DNA of 37,545 nt from Oscillospiraceae bacterium (GTDB taxonomy: Bacteria > Bacillota > Clostridia > UBA1381), in the NCBI GenBank assembly GCA_015068545.1, contig SVKH01000003.1, positions 1 to 37,545 on the forward strand. Direction: 5' to 3'. Positions 17,904-26,042 of the stretch are shown here, piece after piece. The position numbers and the translations under genes are program-made. Every line of letters starts with the position of its first letter. The first letter of the stretch is position 1. The notes under the pieces are model-generated. The model made no database searches. It was not told the DNA's origin and saw only the letters and a list, made by a program, of their open reading frames with translations.

Positions 17904-17938
17904 AAAAACACCACCGCAACAGGGTATATGCGGTGGTG
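17904..17938 (-). terminator. Terminator of the recJ-to-gyrB operon
   Basis: On the minus strand CACCACCGCA pairs perfectly with TGCGGTGGTG (17909-17918 with 17929-17938) and is followed by TTTTTG. This strong terminator lies about 50 bp after the gyrB stop and about 26 bp before the LRR start. Confidence 0.92.
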
Positions 17939-17985
17939 CTGATTATATTTTTATTGAAAATCCATTATAGTAGAAAATTACTTAT

Positions 17986-19911
17986 TTATATATCAAGATT
18001 TGATACGTACTTTGCGTGTTTCTCGATAAATTCACGTCTTGGTTCTACCTTGTCGCCCATTAAGATAGTGAAAATTCTGTCTGCTTCGATTGCATCATCA
18101 AGTGTAACACGAAGCATTGTTCTTGTTTCCGGATTCATGGTAGTTTCCCATAGCTCCGGTGGGTCCATCTCACCAAGACCCTTATATCTCTGCACTTTGG
18201 CACCTTGTCCCATTTCCTCCAAAAGTGCATTTCTCTCTTCGTCTGTGTAGGCAAATCTTTCCACTAGGTTTGCGTTTTTACCTTTGAAAACCTTATATAG
18301 AGGAGGCTGTGCAAGGTATACATTTCCGTTTTCTATCAAAGGTCTCATATAACGGAAGAAGAATGTTAAAAGCAGAGTTCTGATATGCGCTCCGTCTACG
18401 TCCGCATCCGCCATGATTACGATTTTGCCGTATTTTAGCTTTGTAATATCAAATTCATCTCCGATACCGGCACCAAGAGCCTGAATAACCGGAAGTAGCT
18501 TTTCGTTGGAATAAACCTTGTCAATACGAGATTTTTCTACGTTCAGCATCTTACCCCAAAGAGGAAGTATAGCCTGAAAGCGTCTGTTTCTTCCCTGCTT
18601 TGCAGAACCTCCCGCAGAATCTCCCTCGACGATATAGATTTCCGCGTAATCTGCACCTTCATCGGTACATTTTGCAAGCTTACCTAAAAGCGATGCGTTG
18701 CTTATACCGGAATTTTGACGGCTGGCTTCTCTTGCCTTTTGTGCAGCTACTCTTGCACGAGATGCAGAAAGAGCCTTTTCTATAATTGTCTTGGAAACCT
18801 TAGGATTTTCCTCCATATACTCGGCAAACTTGGTATTTAGCGCACTTTCCACAAGAGTTCTTGCGCCGGAATTTCCCAGCTTTGTCTTGGTCTGACCTTC
18901 AAACTGTGCTTCGGAAACCTTTACACTGATAACAGCCACCAAACCTTCTCTTGCGTCATCACCGGACAGCTTATCATCGCCGTCCTTCAGGAAGTTGTAC
19001 TTCTTACCATAGTCATTTATAACCTTAGTAAGACCGGACTTAAAGCCTGTTTCGTGCATACCGCCATCCACAGTTTTGATATTATTTGCAAAGGAAAGGA
19101 TATTTTCGCTGTACTGCTCGGTGTATGCCATAGCAACCTCCAGCATCATATCGTCCTTTTGCGCTTCAAAGTAGATGATGTCATCATGAAGCTTGTCCTT
19201 TTTACTGGCATCGCAAATAGCCTGAACATACTCTCTTATACCGCCTTCGGCGTATAGAGTAATGCTCTCCGGCTCTGCTTCCCTAAGGTCGGTAAATACA
19301 ATCCTGATACCCTTGTTAAGGTATGCCTGCTCCTCAAGTCTGGCTCTTAGGATATCTTTGCTGAATTCCAAGGTTTCAAAAATTTCTGCATCAGGCTTAA
19401 ATGTGATTTTTGTACCGGTCTTATCGGTATTACCGATTACTTTAAGGTCACAGGTTGGCTTACCGCGCTGATAGCTTTGGTAATGGATATGCGCGCCGTC
19501 AGAAACCTCAACCTCCAATTTTTCGGAAAGAGCGTTAACAACAGAAGAACCTACACCATGCAGACCTCCCGATACCTTGTATCCGCCGCCGCCGAATTTA
19601 CCGCCTGCGTGCAGAATGGTAAGTACAACCTGAACCGTCGGGATTCCCTCCTGAGGGTGAATACCAACAGGTATACCACGTCCGTTATCTATTACGGTAA
19701 CGGAATTATCAGGGTTTATGTTTACTATAATTTCGGTACAATATCCGGCAAGCGCCTCGTCTATGGAGTTATCCACAATCTCGTACACCAAGTGGTGAAG
19801 ACCTGCCGCTGATGTAGAGCCGATGTACATACCCGGTCTTTTTCTAACCGCTTCCAGTCCCTCCAGAACTTGTATTTGATTTTCATCATATTTGGTTTCT
19901 ACTTTTTGCAT
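17986..19911 (-). CDS. gyrB: DNA gyrase subunit B
   Basis: GyrB is the ATPase subunit of gyrase, which introduces negative supercoils. The 641-residue product has a GHKL ATPase domain with [14 protein letters not shown] (catalytic Glu44), DNGRGIP (from Asp75) and [15 protein letters not shown]; a Toprim domain with EGDSAGG and DADVDGAHI; and the C-terminal [11 protein letters not shown] block. ParE is similar, but position after recF and remB favours GyrB. gyrA is not adjacent; LRR genes follow instead. It is last in the operon and ends with a strong terminator. Confidence 0.95.
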   Translation of the reverse strand: MQKVETKYDENQIQVLEGLEAVRKRPGMYIGSTSAAGLHHLVYEIVDNSIDEALAGYCTEIIVNINPDNSVTVIDNGRGIPVGIHPQEGIPTVQVVLTILHAGGKFGGGGYKVSGGLHGVGSSVVNALSEKLEVEVSDGAHIHYQSYQRGKPTCDLKVIGNTDKTGTKITFKPDAEIFETLEFSKDILRARLEEQAYLNKGIRIVFTDLREAEPESITLYAEGGIREYVQAICDASKKDKLHDDIIYFEAQKDDMMLEVAMAYTEQYSENILSFANNIKTVDGGMHETGFKSGLTKVINDYGKKYNFLKDGDDKLSGDDAREGLVAVISVKVSEAQFEGQTKTKLGNSGARTLVESALNTKFAEYMEENPKVSKTIIEKALSASRARVAAQKAREASRQNSGISNASLLGKLAKCTDEGADYAEIYIVEGDSAGGSAKQGRNRRFQAILPLWGKMLNVEKSRIDKVYSNEKLLPVIQALGAGIGDEFDITKLKYGKIVIMADADVDGAHIRTLLLTFFFRYMRPLIENGNVYLAQPPLYKVFKGKNANLVERFAYTDEERNALLEEMGQGAKVQRYKGLGEMDPPELWETTMNPETRTMLRVTLDDAIEADRIFTILMGDKVEPRREFIEKHAKYVSNLDI

Positions 19912-19974
19912 TTTTTAAATATTCCTTTCCCGCCATAAGCGCAAATTCTCAGCCCGAACAAATTGTCCGGATAT

Positions 19975-20238
19975 TTAAATAATGATTTTTCCCGATTTTA
20001 CTCTTTTTAAAAGGGTTCTGGATGCCAAAGATGATATGTACACCTTTGTTTCTCCCTTTTCCCTCGCTACTACAAAGGATTTTGGCAAATCCTCGGTTGT
20101 GTCGGTAACACTTCCGTTTTTTTGTGCCATTGCTAAAAATCCTCTGGTTTGATGGGACACCGTTGTATTATCCATATCAAATATCCCGATAACATTATTC
20201 ATGTTTACTATAACGTCGTTACCTAAATGCAGATACAC
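19975..20238 (-). CDS. remB: Extracellular matrix regulator RemB (DUF370, YaaB)
   Basis: An 87-residue protein of the DUF370 family found between recF and gyrB in Firmicutes; in Bacillus it contributes to matrix/biofilm gene control and is related to the DNA-binding protein RemA. The start MYLHLGNDVIVNMNNVIGIFD is typical. The start codon is GTG, with AAAGGGGGCATTA upstream. It lies 14 bp after recF and 63 bp before gyrB. Confidence 0.9.
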   Translation of the reverse strand: MYLHLGNDVIVNMNNVIGIFDMDNTTVSHQTRGFLAMAQKNGSVTDTTEDLPKSFVVAREKGETKVYISSLASRTLLKRVKSGKIII

Positions 20239-20252
20239 ACTAATGCCCCCTT

Positions 20253-21338
20253 TTATGTTAAAATTTTACCCTTTTCTACTTTGAACAGCTTTGTGCTTTC
20301 TCCTGTTTCCACCATGTCGCTGTCGGTACAGGTGATTATCACCTGCTTGCCCTTTATGCGATTAGCAAGATAAGTTCGTCTGGTGGTATCAAGCTCACTC
20401 ATTATATCGTCCAAAAGAAGCACAGGAAACTCATCCCTTACTTCCTTAATATAGTCCATCTGAGCCATTTTCAGGCTGAGGACTGTGGTCCTTTGTTGCC
20501 CTTGGGATGCGTATGTCCTTACTTCGTTATCGTTTATAAAAAACCTAATATCGTCTCTTTGAATCCCGTAAAGGCTGGCTCCGTTTTCTATTTCTCGCTC
20601 CTTTGCAGACTCTAGTTTTAAAAGGAATTTTTCCTTATCTATTATATCACAATCTATGCTTGGTGTATAGAGTAAATTCAAAATTTCTCCGCTGATTTCC
20701 TTATGAATTTTCCCTGCAAAACTACTGAGCTTTTCTATATATTCCTTGCGGTATAGCATGATTCTGTAACCATCCTCCGCAATCTGCTCGTTCCACACCG
20801 AAAGGGTGGCATCATCCATTTTACCGGCGAATTTCAGCTTTTTTAAAAGTGCGTTTTTTTGTGCCAGATTTTTATGGTATGAAATCAGCGACTTTAGGTA
20901 CGCAGGATACAGCTGACTAATCGCCTCGTCTAAAAATCGACGGCGCATTTGCGGTGCACCCTTTATTATTTCCAAATCCTCCGGAGAGAACATGACCACA
21001 TTAAGGTACCGCATCAGCATAGAAAGCTTGGTTATAGGGACGTTGTTTATCTTGACCGATTTTTTTAAATCTGCACCAATTTGCATAATAGCCTTATAGT
21101 CCCTGTCTTTATCGGAAAACTCGATACAAACCTTCATATACTTTTCGCCAAAGCGAATAAGCTCTCTGTCGGTTTTTGTGCGGTGGCTTTTTCCACTGGC
21201 AAAAAGATGAACTGCCTCTAAAAGATTAGTTTTACCTTGTGCATTATTGCCGTAAATCACGTTTGTACCGCTACCCAGCTCAATATGCTCTCTTTCGTAA
21301 TTACGAAAATTAACAACAGTAAGACTTTTTACAATCAT
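20253..21338 (-). CDS. recF: DNA replication/repair protein RecF
   Basis: RecF is an SMC-like ATPase that acts with RecO and RecR to load RecA at gaps. The 361-residue product begins MIVKSLTVVNFRNYE, has Walker A YGNNAQGKTNLLEAV (29-43), a signature region near TYASQGQQRTTVLSLKMAQ, and Walker B LLLDDIMSELD. Its ATG follows the yaaA stop directly (TAAATG) with GGTGAAG as ribosome binding site. recO of the same pathway is elsewhere in the window. Confidence 0.97.
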   Translation of the reverse strand: MIVKSLTVVNFRNYEREHIELGSGTNVIYGNNAQGKTNLLEAVHLFASGKSHRTKTDRELIRFGEKYMKVCIEFSDKDRDYKAIMQIGADLKKSVKINNVPITKLSMLMRYLNVVMFSPEDLEIIKGAPQMRRRFLDEAISQLYPAYLKSLISYHKNLAQKNALLKKLKFAGKMDDATLSVWNEQIAEDGYRIMLYRKEYIEKLSSFAGKIHKEISGEILNLLYTPSIDCDIIDKEKFLLKLESAKEREIENGASLYGIQRDDIRFFINDNEVRTYASQGQQRTTVLSLKMAQMDYIKEVRDEFPVLLLDDIMSELDTTRRTYLANRIKGKQVIITCTDSDMVETGESTKLFKVEKGKILT

Positions 21339-21563
21339 TTACTTCACCGTTATTTCAAAGCTTTCATCTTCAAATTCCGCCAAAACCACATCCCCGGGAC
21401 GGATTTTTTTGCCACGCATAGTGCATACCTCACCGTTTACCGAAACTATTTCGTCCCAAATCATTTTCTTTGCCATTGCTCCGTTTTCTGCAATCTGTGC
21501 AAATTTCAAAAGCTGGTCCAGTTTGATATATTCTGTTGTGATTTCAATTTCCATTTTTTCCAT
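21339..21563 (-). CDS. yaaA: S4-domain RNA-binding protein YaaA (RlbA-like)
   Basis: A 74-residue S4-domain protein of the YaaA family; roles in RNA or ribosome binding are proposed for the family. It has [22 protein letters not shown] and [17 protein letters not shown], the standard S4 hairpin. It sits directly before recF, as in many Firmicutes, but upstream is relA instead of dnaN, with a 15-bp gap. Confidence 0.92.
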   Translation of the reverse strand: MEKMEIEITTEYIKLDQLLKFAQIAENGAMAKKMIWDEIVSVNGEVCTMRGKKIRPGDVVLAEFEDESFEITVK

Positions 21564-21578
21564 AATAATCTCCAGACA

Positions 21579-23810
21579 TTAGTTTGTAGTTCTTTCCACA
21601 TTGGTGACTCCGGGAATCATGCGTATTTTTTCCATAGCCTTTTTCAGCTCCTCTGTATCGGATATTTCAAGACCAAAGGTCATTACGGAACTTCCGTCCT
21701 TTAAGCTTCTGGCATTTATGGAAACGCAGTTAATCTTCGCCTCGGCAAGAACAGTGGTAACACTCATCATCATTCCCGGACTATCCAAAGCCTCTACCTT
21801 AAGGGTAGCAATGTATGAGGAGTTTGAATAATTCTTTGCCCAGCTTACCTTGATAAATCTGTTTTTATCTTCTTCGGAAAGTGCTCCCGGCTGAATATTC
21901 GGACAGGTTGCAGTATGCACCGATACTCCTCTGCCCTTTGTGATAAATCCTACTATTTCGTCCCCCGGTACCGGATTACAGCACTTAGAAAGACGTACCA
22001 GACAGTTATCTATACCCTTTACCTCAATACCGCTTGTATTCTGTCTTTTCCGTGTAACATGGGTTGTCTTTGTCTTTTCAGGATTATTTTTCTTCTGCTC
22101 TTTTAAAAATTCCTCTCTAAGACGCATTACAACCTTTTGGGCAGATAAACCGCCAAATCCCACACTGGCATACAAATCATCCAGATCGTTCATGTTGTAC
22201 TTTTTGTACATAGGAGCCAGCCATTCTTCTCTAAACAGCTTTGAAAACGGCACATTAAGACGTTTTGCTTCCTTTTCCAGCATATCCTTGCCATGGACGA
22301 TATTTTCCTCGCGGCGTTCCTTTTTCAGCCACTGATTTATCTTGCTTTTTGCAAGGGATGTTTTTACTATTTTAAGCCAGTCACGGCTAGGGCCCTTTGC
22401 CTGAGGTGATGTGAGAATTTCGATAATGTCACCATTTTGAAGCTTGTAGGAGTTTGGTACAATTTTGCCGTTTGCCTTGGCTCCTACCATCTTGCTTCCT
22501 ACCTGAGTGTGAATGGTGAACGCAAAGTCGATACAGGTAGAGCCGTTTGGAAGAGGTATTACCTTTCCCTGTGGTGTGAACGCAAATACCTGATCCGAGA
22601 ACATATCTATCTTCAAGCTGTTCATGAATACATCTGCGTCCATTATATCCGCCTGAGTTTCCATCAAGGATCTAACCCACTCCAGTTCCTTATCCATAGC
22701 GTCCGCACCGGACTTACCTTCCTTGTACTTCCAGTGAGCTGCGATACCTTCTTGGGCAACCTTGTGCATATCCCAAGTACGAATCTGGATTTCAAAAGGA
22801 GTTCCGTCACTACCTACAACGGTGGTATGAAGTGACTGGTACATATTTGGCTTTGGCATAGCCACATAGTCCTTAAACCTCATAGGAAGCGGCGTGTACA
22901 TATCGTGGACTATTCCAAGCACAGCGTAACACTCTGCCACGGTGTTTACTATAATTCTCACCGCAAACAGGTCGTAGATTTCGTCAATTGTTTTGTTTTG
23001 AGCATACATTTTACGGAAAATACTGTAAAAATGCTTTGCTCTTCCTGTAATTTCACAGGTAATGGAGTTTTCCTCCATTCTTTCCTTCAAGGTTTCGATT
23101 ATATCAGAAACATAAGCTTCTCTTTCCGCCTTTTTTCGATTGATACTGTCGGCAATTTCTTCATAAGCTACTGAATCAAGGTATTTTAGGGACAAATCCT
23201 CCAGCTCCGACTTAATCTTGGAAATACCCAGTCTATGCGCAAGAGGAGCATACACATCCAGCGTCTCCTTTGCAATATAGAGCTGCTTCTCCTTTGGCAT
23301 AAACGCAAGAGTTCGCATATTATGAAGGCGGTCTATAAGCTTTATCATTACCACGCGGATATCCTTGCTCATGGCAAAGAACATCTTTCTTAAATTTTCC
23401 ACCTGCTGTTCCTGATGGTCACGGTACTGAATTTTTTTAAGCTTTGTTATACCGTCCACTATCTCCGCCACAGATTTCCCGAAAAGTGTGGCTATATCGT
23501 CAAAATCGTATGCTGTATCCTCTATTACATCATGAAGAAGTCCTGCGCATATTGCGATGTGGTCCATGGAAAGCTCTGCGGCAATATAGGCAATCTGCAC
23601 CGGATGGATGATGTAAGGTTCTCCGGATTTTCTGTATTGATTTTTATGCGCCGATTTTGCCAGACGATATGCTACGTCTATCATATCTGTGTTGGCATTG
23701 GGGCTGTACGACTTTACCATTTTTATGATTCTTTCTACAATGGCATCAGTGTCCTCAGCTATATTTGGCAACACTTCGGTATTATTAAATACTACCTTGT
23801 TATCTTTCAT
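21579..23810 (-). CDS. relA: Bifunctional (p)ppGpp synthetase/hydrolase (Rel)
   Basis: A RelA/SpoT homologue that makes and degrades the alarmone (p)ppGpp in the stringent response. The 743-residue product has an HD hydrolase domain with LLHDVIEDT (His93-Asp94) and RLHNMRT; a synthetase domain with RFKD (311-314) and MPKPNMYQSLHTT (318-330); a TGS domain (VFAFTPQGKVIPLPNGST); a zinc-finger/CC region with NCLVRLSKCCNPVPGDEI; and a C-terminal ACT domain. The RXKD charge motif is the bifunctional type. It follows recJ by 14 bp and precedes yaaA by 15 bp. Confidence 0.96.
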   Translation of the reverse strand: MKDNKVVFNNTEVLPNIAEDTDAIVERIIKMVKSYSPNANTDMIDVAYRLAKSAHKNQYRKSGEPYIIHPVQIAYIAAELSMDHIAICAGLLHDVIEDTAYDFDDIATLFGKSVAEIVDGITKLKKIQYRDHQEQQVENLRKMFFAMSKDIRVVMIKLIDRLHNMRTLAFMPKEKQLYIAKETLDVYAPLAHRLGISKIKSELEDLSLKYLDSVAYEEIADSINRKKAEREAYVSDIIETLKERMEENSITCEITGRAKHFYSIFRKMYAQNKTIDEIYDLFAVRIIVNTVAECYAVLGIVHDMYTPLPMRFKDYVAMPKPNMYQSLHTTVVGSDGTPFEIQIRTWDMHKVAQEGIAAHWKYKEGKSGADAMDKELEWVRSLMETQADIMDADVFMNSLKIDMFSDQVFAFTPQGKVIPLPNGSTCIDFAFTIHTQVGSKMVGAKANGKIVPNSYKLQNGDIIEILTSPQAKGPSRDWLKIVKTSLAKSKINQWLKKERREENIVHGKDMLEKEAKRLNVPFSKLFREEWLAPMYKKYNMNDLDDLYASVGFGGLSAQKVVMRLREEFLKEQKKNNPEKTKTTHVTRKRQNTSGIEVKGIDNCLVRLSKCCNPVPGDEIVGFITKGRGVSVHTATCPNIQPGALSEEDKNRFIKVSWAKNYSNSSYIATLKVEALDSPGMMMSVTTVLAEAKINCVSINARSLKDGSSVMTFGLEISDTEELKKAMEKIRMIPGVTNVERTTN

Positions 23811-23824
23811 AAAACCATTCCCAT

Positions 23825-25528
23825 CTACATTTTTACATCTTTCAAAACAAGCTGCAGATTTTCTGCACCGTTATACTCATTTATGCTGATATTGTAAGCT
23901 ATGCTCACGGTCTCACCGCACTTAAGCTCACCAACCATATTCCCCATATTAAACCCGATACCGTTAAAAGTATTCTTGCCATCGGACATATACAGCTTCA
24001 GGTGACGGTTATCTGCGCCTATGGTACGGACTGTTATCAGTCTCATACCCTTTGACGAAAACACCGGAGTTTCGTTACTCATCCCAAAAGGCTCTAATTT
24101 CGACAAAATCTTTGCCGCATTTAGTGTGATGTCCGAGGTTGCAAGAGGACAATCTATATATATTTTAGGAAGGAGTGTTTTTCCTTCAAAGCATTTTTTT
24201 GCATATTGATTTAATCTTACTCTAAATTCTTCAATATTGCTTTGATTTATGCCAAAGCCTGCTGCCTGAGAATGCCCGCCAAATTCCGAAAGGATGTCAT
24301 CACACTCCGAAAGGGCAGAAAATAAATTCATTTCCTCTATGGACCTTCCCGATGCCTTTCCCTTTCCGTTCTGACAGGAAATCAAAATACATGGACGGTA
24401 GAACTGTTCACAAAGTTTGGAGGCAACTATGCCTATTACTCCGCTGTGCCAGTTTTCTGACCATAAAACATATGCAGACTGCTGGGTATCAAAGCTTTCT
24501 ATCTGCTTTAGAGCTTCTTTATATATTTCCTGCTCTATCTCCTGACGTTTTTTATTAAGGTTGTCAAGATATGTGGCTATTTTTAGGGCTTCGTCATAGT
24601 CCTCCTCTATCAGAAGGCGTACAGCAGTCTCGGCACTTTCCATTCTGCCTGCCGCATTAAGCCTTGGTGATATGGCAAATGCCACACTTTGCGCATCCAA
24701 TGTTTTACCACCCAGACCGGAAATACTAAGCAGAGCTTTTATACCGCAGTTTTTTGTTTGGGATAGCTTGGCTATGCCCTTTTCCACTATAACGCGGTTT
24801 TCACCCAAAAGCGGTACTACATCGGCTATTGTGCCTATTGCGACTAAATCTGCATATTCCATAAATATATTCTTGGTGTCCAGCTCCATCTTTATGCTGA
24901 TACCAAGTACTAGCTTAAAAGCAACTCCAACCCCTGCCAAAAACTCAAAACCATAGGTCGTATCCGGCTTTTTGGGATTGATAACGGCAACCGCCCTTGG
25001 AATCTCTTCCTTGCAGGTGTGGTGGTCTGTTATGATGAAATCTGCGCCCATAGTCTTAGCAAATTCCACTTCGCCCACACTGGTTATACCGCAGTCTACG
25101 CTTATAATAAGCTTTGCTCCATTTTTTATCAGTCGGTTAATTGCAGGGATGTTTAGTCCGTAGCCCTCCTTGTGTCTGTCGGGTATGTAGAACTCTACAT
25201 CAGCACCAACGCTTTTTAAGAATTTATAAAGGACTGCTGTGGCTGTTATACCATCTACGTCATAGTCACCGTAGATTATGATTTTCTCATGGCTGTCCAC
25301 CGCCTTTTTTATCCTGGCGACAGCTACTTCCATATCTTCAAAATTAAATGGGCTGTTTATAGCGGCAAGACTTTTCCTAAAATAAGCCGAAACCTCCGCA
25401 TCCTCTGTTATGCCGCGGTTTAAAAGCAAACAGGCAACAACAGGCGGCAGCCCATGCTTGTTACCGAAAGCAGTGATGTCATCTTTATTTAAATGTCTGC
25501 TCTTGTATTCCCATATTTTACTCTGCAT
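23825..25528 (-). CDS. recJ: Single-stranded-DNA-specific exonuclease RecJ
   Basis: RecJ is a 5'-3' single-strand exonuclease of the DHH family used in RecF-pathway resection and repair. The 567-residue product has GDYDVDG (87-93), VDCGI and DHH (168-170) for manganese binding, then the DHHA1 domain with a GGHSQAAGF block and an OB-fold end. It is about the size of E. coli RecJ and lacks the long C-terminal extension of Bacillus RecJ. The ATG follows GGAGACTTATAAA. It opens the operon with relA, yaaA, recF, remB and gyrB. Confidence 0.95.
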   Translation of the reverse strand: MQSKIWEYKSRHLNKDDITAFGNKHGLPPVVACLLLNRGITEDAEVSAYFRKSLAAINSPFNFEDMEVAVARIKKAVDSHEKIIIYGDYDVDGITATAVLYKFLKSVGADVEFYIPDRHKEGYGLNIPAINRLIKNGAKLIISVDCGITSVGEVEFAKTMGADFIITDHHTCKEEIPRAVAVINPKKPDTTYGFEFLAGVGVAFKLVLGISIKMELDTKNIFMEYADLVAIGTIADVVPLLGENRVIVEKGIAKLSQTKNCGIKALLSISGLGGKTLDAQSVAFAISPRLNAAGRMESAETAVRLLIEEDYDEALKIATYLDNLNKKRQEIEQEIYKEALKQIESFDTQQSAYVLWSENWHSGVIGIVASKLCEQFYRPCILISCQNGKGKASGRSIEEMNLFSALSECDDILSEFGGHSQAAGFGINQSNIEEFRVRLNQYAKKCFEGKTLLPKIYIDCPLATSDITLNAAKILSKLEPFGMSNETPVFSSKGMRLITVRTIGADNRHLKLYMSDGKNTFNGIGFNMGNMVGELKCGETVSIAYNISINEYNGAENLQLVLKDVKM

Positions 25529-25611
25529 TTTATAAGTCTCCGCAACACAATATTTTTTAGTCTTTTTCTTAAAAAAACACTACCCATTTTATATTATAAC
25601 TTATCTATCAT

Positions 25612-25640
25612 ATTATATCATTTTTATATTATTTTTTCAA
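25612..25640 (-). promoter_or_regulatory. Sigma-A promoter of the recJ-relA-recF-gyrB operon
   Basis: On the minus strand TTGAAA (25635-25640) and TATAAT (25612-25617) are separated by 17 bp, about 84 bp before recJ. No other strong promoter was seen inside the tightly packed operon. Confidence 0.8.
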
Positions 25641-25648
25641 GTAAATTT

Positions 25649-25677
25649 GCATAAAAAATATAGATTTACACAATATA
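25649..25677 (+). promoter_or_regulatory. Possible sigma-G-like promoter of the Asn-rich ORF
   Basis: GCATA (25649-25653) and CAATATA (25671-25677) are 17 bp apart. This resembles the forespore sigma-G pattern (GnATA, then CATnnTA about 18 bp on). The match is partial and the gene is unproven, so this is a lead only. Confidence 0.3.
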
Positions 25678-25704
25678 AAATTACACAGAAAGGAAGTGAT
25701 ATTT

Positions 25705-25830
25705 GTGTCAAACAATAATCAAAATCAAAACAAGAATAACCAGAACAAAAACGACAATAAGAACCAGAATCAAAACAAGAATAACCAAAATAAGAACGAT
25801 AATAAGAACGATAATAAGAAGCAATACTAA
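25705..25830 (+). CDS. Small Asn/Lys/Gln-rich low-complexity protein
   Basis: A 41-residue ORF starting GTG (25705) after AGAAAGGAAGTGATATTT, a good ribosome binding site, and ending TAA just before a strong terminator. The product is almost entirely Asn, Lys, Gln and a few Asp, in repeats of the NQNKN and NKNDNKN type, ending KKQY. Promoter, ribosome binding site, ORF and terminator together argue for a real gene. Composition resembles some small spore-associated and coat-like clostridial proteins, and the upstream pattern hints at forespore expression. No function can be assigned. It is divergent from recJ. Confidence 0.6.
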   Translation: MSNNNQNQNKNNQNKNDNKNQNQNKNNQNKNDNKNDNKKQY

Positions 25831-25839
25831 AATACGAAA

Positions 25840-25881
25840 AATGAGCTGTGACAACAAATCACAGCTCATTTTATTTCTTTA
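25840..25881 (+). terminator. Terminator of the Asn-rich ORF
   Basis: AATGAGCTGTGA (25840-25851) pairs perfectly with TCACAGCTCATT (25859-25870), with loop CAACAAA, and is followed by TTATTTCTTTA. This strong plus-strand terminator is 9 bp after the ORF stop. Confidence 0.9.
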
Positions 25882-25983
25882 TAGGAAACTGCGTTCCCGT
25901 AAAGAAAAAAATAATCATACTGCCGTGCAATTTTTTTTGAAAAGCTTTAGCTTTTCAAAAAATGCACATGGCATAAGAAAAGC
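25877..25983 (+). repeat. Left arm of a ~107-bp inverted hairpin repeat around an LRR gene
   Basis: This arm starts CTTTATAGGAAACTGCG and ends GGCATAAGAAAAGC. It is nearly identical to the reverse complement of 27774-27881. Its core (about 25922-25972) folds into a long hairpin: GCC-GTGCA with TGCAC-AT-GGC outside, and T-runs with A-runs and GAAAAGC with GCTTTTC inside. The two arms differ at the hairpin tip in a way that keeps pairing. No transposase is nearby, so it looks like a non-autonomous dispersed repeat. Confidence 0.85.
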
Positions 25984-26034
25984 AAAATTGCTTCGGCCTT
26001 CCGCCGTAGGCGGTGCAGCGAAGCTGCTTTTCTT
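25975..26034. repeat. Nested 60-nt hairpin between the left repeat arm and the LRR gene end
   Basis: Three tiers pair symmetrically: AAGAAAAGC with GCTTTTCTT (25975-25983, 26026-26034), GCTTCG with CGAAGC (25990-25995, 26019-26024), and CCGCC with GGCGG (26001-26005, 26009-26013). It lies 8 bp past the LRR stop on the minus strand and may act as that gene's 3' structure, though a proper U-tract is missing. Confidence 0.7.
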
Positions 26035-26042
26035 GTTACAAG

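Noticed and set aside
17879-17914. Upstream GTG start for the 738-residue version of the LRR gene
   Set aside because: The GTG lies inside the gyrB terminator stem and would put 12 mostly charged residues before a normal signal peptide.
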